Shown here: piece by piece, positions 60,720-64,000 of the stretch
How positions within the stretch are numbered: position 1 is the stretch's first letter
How the letters are laid out: each line of letters begins with the position of its first letter
The notes under the pieces: model-generated
Database searches by the model: none
Told to the model about the DNA's origin: nothing
What the model saw: the letters and a program-made list of their open reading frames with translations, nothing else
Made by a program: the position numbers and the translations under genes
DNA from: RHLJ01 sp965212165
Lineage (GTDB): Bacteria > Bacteroidota > Rhodothermia > Balneolales > Balneolaceae
Reading direction: 5' to 3'
Assembly (NCBI GenBank): GCA_965212165.1
Contig: OZ243096.1
Location: forward strand, 3,162,001-3,226,000
Length of the DNA: 64,000 nucleotides

Positions 60720-61784
60720 CTAATCTATATAGTTTGAGGGAAGTGTTTTGGAAAACCTATCATCACTCCAAGGCCCCAGAAATACTACCTCTTCAGAATT
60801 GAAGATATTACCAAATCTGTCTATTACAACTAAGTTTGCTCTGTTATTTGCTTCAAAAGTACTAGTCTGTGTATTCGGTGTAATGGTACCACTTCTTGTA
60901 AACTCAGGATTATATGCAACTTCAAACCGTACACTTGCAATCCTGTAGGTATAATAATTCTTAGATATCAATCTCCAGCCTCTAGGAAATGTAACCCTTA
61001 TCAAAGCTTCTTTTTCGACCTTTTCTATTGCATTACTTTTAGGTAATAAAATGAATTTATCCCGCTTTAAGTCGTCCTTTAAAAGACTCATGAAAAAATG
61101 TCTTGAAGAACCCCTAAATGCTTTTTTTCTATTATTTACCCATTTTCTCTGTAGACGCCTATTATCAGTTTCCATTTCCTCAAATCGGGGATAAACGTTC
61201 CAAAAGCCAGAATGATTGAAAGGATTAAAGATAATTTTCTGTTGCTCAAGTTCAATTTTATACCCAAGTGCATTATTGGTTACTGTGATGGGTTCCTGAA
61301 AAGTAACCGTAATCTCGTTTGAACCCGTTTTTTTGAAATCAATCATCTCCGGGTTTTCAATTATAGTTTCATTTGCAAATGAATCCCATCCTAAAAAGAA
61401 CCTCTTGAAATCGGCGAGCTGTTTTTGCCATTCCATGTCCATTTTCGCAGAAACTTGAACCTCTTCCATTTGTAATAAGTTGGGCTCCAAATTGAAGTTT
61501 AAATTAAATCCTCGCTCTTCAATTATTACTTCTTTTCTCTCACTCTTAAATCCCAAAAAACTCGCAATAAGATCAAACCGCCCCTTTAGCTCAGTCTCAA
61601 ATTTAAAATTTCCTTCAGGATCAGTTGAGGCACCAATACTGGTACCTGCGAGATATACATTTACTCCAATTAGAGGCTCGTTTGTGCCTTTCTCAATTAC
61701 CTTTCCAGTAATTGTTATTGTCTGAGCATTTAAAATTGATGAGAGAAATAAGGAAACTAAAAAAACACTGAATATCTTTCTCAT
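60720..61784 (-). CDS. secreted carboxypeptidase-regulatory-like domain protein
   Basis: 354 residues with signal peptide (RKIFSVFLVSLFLSSILNAQ). Residues 22-110 are a CarboxypepD_reg-like domain: TITITGKVIEKGTNEPLIGVNVYLAGTSIGASTDPEGNF, SFLGFKSERKEVIIEE and the linker LQMEEVQVSAK. This is the N-terminal module of SusC/TonB proteins, but no barrel follows. The C-terminal ~240 residues contain WQKQLADFKRFFLGWDSFAN and KKTGSNEITVTF, similar to Bacteroidota DUF5686-type or other unnamed conserved secreted proteins. It has no close partner on its strand; rpoN is 34 bases upstream. Confidence 0.75.
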   Translation of the reverse strand: MRKIFSVFLVSLFLSSILNAQTITITGKVIEKGTNEPLIGVNVYLAGTSIGASTDPEGNFKFETELKGRFDLIASFLGFKSERKEVIIEERGFNLNFNLEPNLLQMEEVQVSAKMDMEWQKQLADFKRFFLGWDSFANETIIENPEMIDFKKTGSNEITVTFQEPITVTNNALGYKIELEQQKIIFNPFNHSGFWNVYPRFEEMETDNRRLQRKWVNNRKKAFRGSSRHFFMSLLKDDLKRDKFILLPKSNAIEKVEKEALIRVTFPRGWRLISKNYYTYRIASVRFEVAYNPEFTRSGTITPNTQTSTFEANNRANLVVIDRFGNIFNSEEVVFLGPWSDDRFSKTLPSNYID

Positions 61785-61818
61785 CTGATTAAATTTATTG
61801 AATTAAAAAAAAGACACA

Positions 61819-63318
61819 TTAAATTATCTGTCGTCTTAACCTAGCTACTGGTTCGTTAAGTTGTTCACGATATTTACTTACTGTTCTACGAGCAACTTTA
61901 TAGCCCTTTTCATTCAGTGCATCTGCTAGAGCTTGATCACTGAAAGGACTTCTCTTGTCTTCATCATCAATTATTGTTTGAAGAATATTTTTTACTTCAC
62001 GATTTGAAACTTCTTCACCACTTTCTGTTTCTAAGCCTTCATTAAAGAAATATTTAAGTTCATATACTCCAAAATTTGTCTGAACATATTTTCCATTCAC
62101 TACTCTTGAAACCGTTGAAATATCCATTCCTATTCGCTCTGCAACATCTTTTAAAATCATAGGTTTTAGACCATCACCATACTTGAAGAAGTCTTCCTGC
62201 AAAGCTACCATTGTCTTCATTGTATTCATCAAGGTATTCTGGCGTTGTTTTATGGATTCAATAAACCAACTTGCTGAATCAATTTTGCTCTTCATAAACT
62301 GTTGAGTTTGAGCATCTGCTTTTTGTTTCTTTGCTTTTATCTCATCCCACATTTGACGGTACTCTGGTGAAATCCTTAAAGCTGGCGCATTTCTTTGATT
62401 CAAATGAATTATAAATTCCCCTTTACCTGTACTACTTTGATTTGCTCCTCTCCAGTACACTTCAAAATCAGGTTCAATATAATTTTGGGTCTCTTCCATT
62501 CCATTTATAACCGAACCAGGTCTAGGATCCATATGCCTGATTACTTCAAATGCTTCTTTTAGTGACTCTTCATCAGTATTCAACTTTTGAACGAGTTTAC
62601 TAAAATGCTTTTTTTCGAAAGCTGTCCATGCTTCGCTTACGATCCTTATTGCCAGATTCCTTCCAGGTAAATGCTCACTTGTTTCTTCTAATTGAACTAA
62701 TAAACAATCCTGTAAACTTATTGATGCAATACCAATGGGATCAAGTTTCTGTATTTGCTTTCGTACTTCTTCTACATCTTCAACTTCTAAATATATTCCA
62801 TGATTGAAAGCAATGTTGTCAGCTACAGCAATTAAGTCTCTTCTGAAATACCCATCTTCATCTAAAGAACCAAGAATCTGATCAGCTACTAATTGCTCTT
62901 CTTCTGTAAGATTTAATAAAGCTACTTGATTTTCCAGTTCTTCAAGCAGTGATTCATTATAAGGATTTGGTAAATCTTTCCATTCTTCAAGGTCTGGATG
63001 TGTAGGAATTGAATAATTTTCACCGTCGAATTCAGTGTTATCATCAAAATCGTCCCAATCAACCTCATGTTCTTCAAGACTTTCAAGAGCTTCTTCTTTT
63101 TCTTCTTTTGAATCTTCTACATCAAGTCGTTCTTGTGACTGCTCTATTACATCTAATTCTTCAAGAATAGGATTCAGTTCAAGCTCTTCTTTTATGCGCT
63201 GTTCCAAGGCGATAGTTGGAAGCTGTAATAACTTAATATACTGAAGCTGTTGTGGAGATAGCTTTTGCTGTAAACCCTGTTGAAGCTTTTGACTAATATT
63301 TTGCTGGTTACGAAGCAT
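61819..63318 (-). CDS. rpoN: RNA polymerase sigma-54 factor
   Basis: Directs RNA polymerase to -24/-12 promoters with AAA+ activators. 499 residues. Region I: QNISQKLQQGLQQKLSPQQL and ELELNPILEE (Gln-rich activator-interacting part). A long acidic region II follows. Region III has the core-binding domain and an HTH (IGMDISTVSRVVNGKYVQT). The RpoN box ARRTVSKYR is at residues 476-484 and is intact. No enhancer-binding protein gene is in the window. The gene is followed by the CarboxypepD_reg gene and preceded at 3 bases by the DUF3109 gene. Confidence 0.96.
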   Translation of the reverse strand: MLRNQQNISQKLQQGLQQKLSPQQLQYIKLLQLPTIALEQRIKEELELNPILEELDVIEQSQERLDVEDSKEEKEEALESLEEHEVDWDDFDDNTEFDGENYSIPTHPDLEEWKDLPNPYNESLLEELENQVALLNLTEEEQLVADQILGSLDEDGYFRRDLIAVADNIAFNHGIYLEVEDVEEVRKQIQKLDPIGIASISLQDCLLVQLEETSEHLPGRNLAIRIVSEAWTAFEKKHFSKLVQKLNTDEESLKEAFEVIRHMDPRPGSVINGMEETQNYIEPDFEVYWRGANQSSTGKGEFIIHLNQRNAPALRISPEYRQMWDEIKAKKQKADAQTQQFMKSKIDSASWFIESIKQRQNTLMNTMKTMVALQEDFFKYGDGLKPMILKDVAERIGMDISTVSRVVNGKYVQTNFGVYELKYFFNEGLETESGEEVSNREVKNILQTIIDDEDKRSPFSDQALADALNEKGYKVARRTVSKYREQLNEPVARLRRQII

Positions 63319-63321
63319 TAT

Positions 63322-63903
63322 TTAGTCTTCTTTTGACCTTACATACTCACATGCAGCTAGGAATTCGTCGTACCAATCCTGTCCATATCTTCTTACTAAT
63401 GGACGTTCTAGAAATTCTGCAAGATAAGTCCCTTCATTTTCAGCTTTCTCACATGCCGCTGAACATATTTTTGGTACATATTCATAATTAGCATAATCGA
63501 ACCCTGCAATTTTTTTCAATCGTACTGGGAATAGATGACAGCTTAATGGTTTTTCCCAATTAAATCGGCCTTCAAAATATGCTTTTTGAATCGCACAATA
63601 GGCTACTTCTTCCTTATCGTATTTTACAAAAATACATTCTGCGCTATCTACACAAGAAATTTCATACCCAACTTTTTCACTTCCTACAACAACACCTTCT
63701 CTTTCAGCAACTTCAACTGCTTTTGAGTTCAATTCATCCTTTAACAAACGATATGCCTTATGAAGAATTGGTATTTCCCCTTTTACAACAGGCGCACCAG
63801 CGTCACCAACTACACAACAGGCTCCTTTACATCTTGGTAGATCGCATGCAAACTTCGTTGTTGCTATATCATCCGCTATTATGGTATCTCCTACTTTAAT
63901 CAT
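63322..63903 (-). CDS. DUF3109 family protein
   Basis: 193 residues from ATG 63903 (MIKVGDTIIADDIATTKFAC), which fits the family start; the GTG at 63930 would add nine unlikely residues. Conserved Cys: CDLPRCKGACC near residue 20, CVDSAEC, YCAIQKAYFEG, CHLFPVR and CSAACEKAENEGTYLAEFL. The pattern suggests metal or Fe-S binding (YkgJ-like), but the function is unknown. Its stop lies 3 bases before rpoN, so the two are likely co-transcribed. Confidence 0.87.
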   Translation of the reverse strand: MIKVGDTIIADDIATTKFACDLPRCKGACCVVGDAGAPVVKGEIPILHKAYRLLKDELNSKAVEVAEREGVVVGSEKVGYEISCVDSAECIFVKYDKEEVAYCAIQKAYFEGRFNWEKPLSCHLFPVRLKKIAGFDYANYEYVPKICSAACEKAENEGTYLAEFLERPLVRRYGQDWYDEFLAACEYVRSKED

Positions 63904-64000
63904 ATCGGGAATATACAAACATCGTGCCACAACAAAATATGCTTTAAATTAAAAATGTAATTACTATTCATTCTTTAACAATTTTGGTAATCTTGACGGA

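Noticed and set aside
1..64000. tRNA or rRNA genes, CRISPR arrays, phage or transposase genes, replication origin
   Set aside because: No tRNA-like T-arm/acceptor patterns, no regular spacer-repeat arrays and no transposase, integrase or DnaA-box clusters were noticed on reading; a dedicated scan with tRNA and CRISPR tools would be decisive.

Overview
This window is an AT-rich chromosomal segment (by eye roughly one third G+C) from a member of the Bacteroidota/Rhodothermota/Balneolota group, most likely a marine Balneolaceae-like bacterium. The evidence is as follows. Three secreted proteins end in the YPNPFNP-type C-terminal sorting domain. The glutamine synthetase is of the short GSII type. 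DUF1800 and DUF1501 genes sit as a pair. Several promoters fit the Bacteroidota -7 element TAnnTTTG, and Shine-Dalgarno sequences are mostly weak. I saw no tRNA, rRNA, CRISPR array, phage or classical insertion sequence. The taxon is an inference from gene content.

Layout. 1-6021 is a minus-strand run of gatB, a thioredoxin-fold lipoprotein that has lost its CxxC, tpiA, purD, an NHL-propeller protein and the start of a LuxE/PaaK-family gene cut by the window edge. 6115-6770 is a repeat-rich insertion carrying a lone GIY-YIG nuclease gene between inverted repeats. 6787-11845 holds an RsmB-like rRNA methyltransferase, a sorted secreted protein, a rhodanese lipoprotein and pckA. 11928-14068 is a coupled pair, a CBM9-like protein and a GHL10-like glycoside hydrolase. 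14065-17307 holds prfA, a four-helix-bundle cassette gene between inverted repeats, purK and purE. 17402-22929 holds small stress-type genes (RRM protein, YbjQ), an orphan MacB-type permease, a DUF2141 protein, csaA and glnA.

23213-26653 is the menaquinone cluster menA-menC-menE. 26659-31661 holds a lipoprotein, purB, and amtB with a TorF-like outer-membrane protein. 31734-36277 (minus) holds an M48 protease, murB, a CorC/GldE-type protein and ssb. 36609-41945 is a secreted-protein cluster: DUF1800, DUF1501 with a sorting tail, and two tandem WG-repeat lipoproteins. 42104-49172 holds a DinB-like protein, pgk, a duplicated-domain sorted protein, a cysteine desulfurase, a LOG-family protein and two small envelope proteins. 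49303-56070 holds a long-chain acyl-CoA ligase, a Fur-family regulator, and a minus-strand run cinA, outer-membrane barrel, ftsX. 56070-60679 (plus) holds pgsA, pgpA, pyrE, miaB and an unknown membrane protein. The window ends with a carboxypeptidase-regulatory-domain protein, rpoN and a DUF3109 protein.

How the genes fit together. Most are housekeeping: purine (purD, purK, purE, purB) and pyrimidine (pyrE) synthesis, central carbon metabolism (tpiA, pgk, pckA), menaquinone, phosphatidylglycerol, translation, and nitrogen assimilation (glnA, amtB). The least ordinary parts are the two repeat-bounded single-gene cassettes (GIY-YIG and four-helix-bundle), a perfect palindrome AAGCGCTT found upstream of both glnA (once) and amtB (twice, 31 bp apart), an 11-base leader element shared by amtB and the following porin-like gene, and several strong intergenic inverted repeats not explained as terminators.
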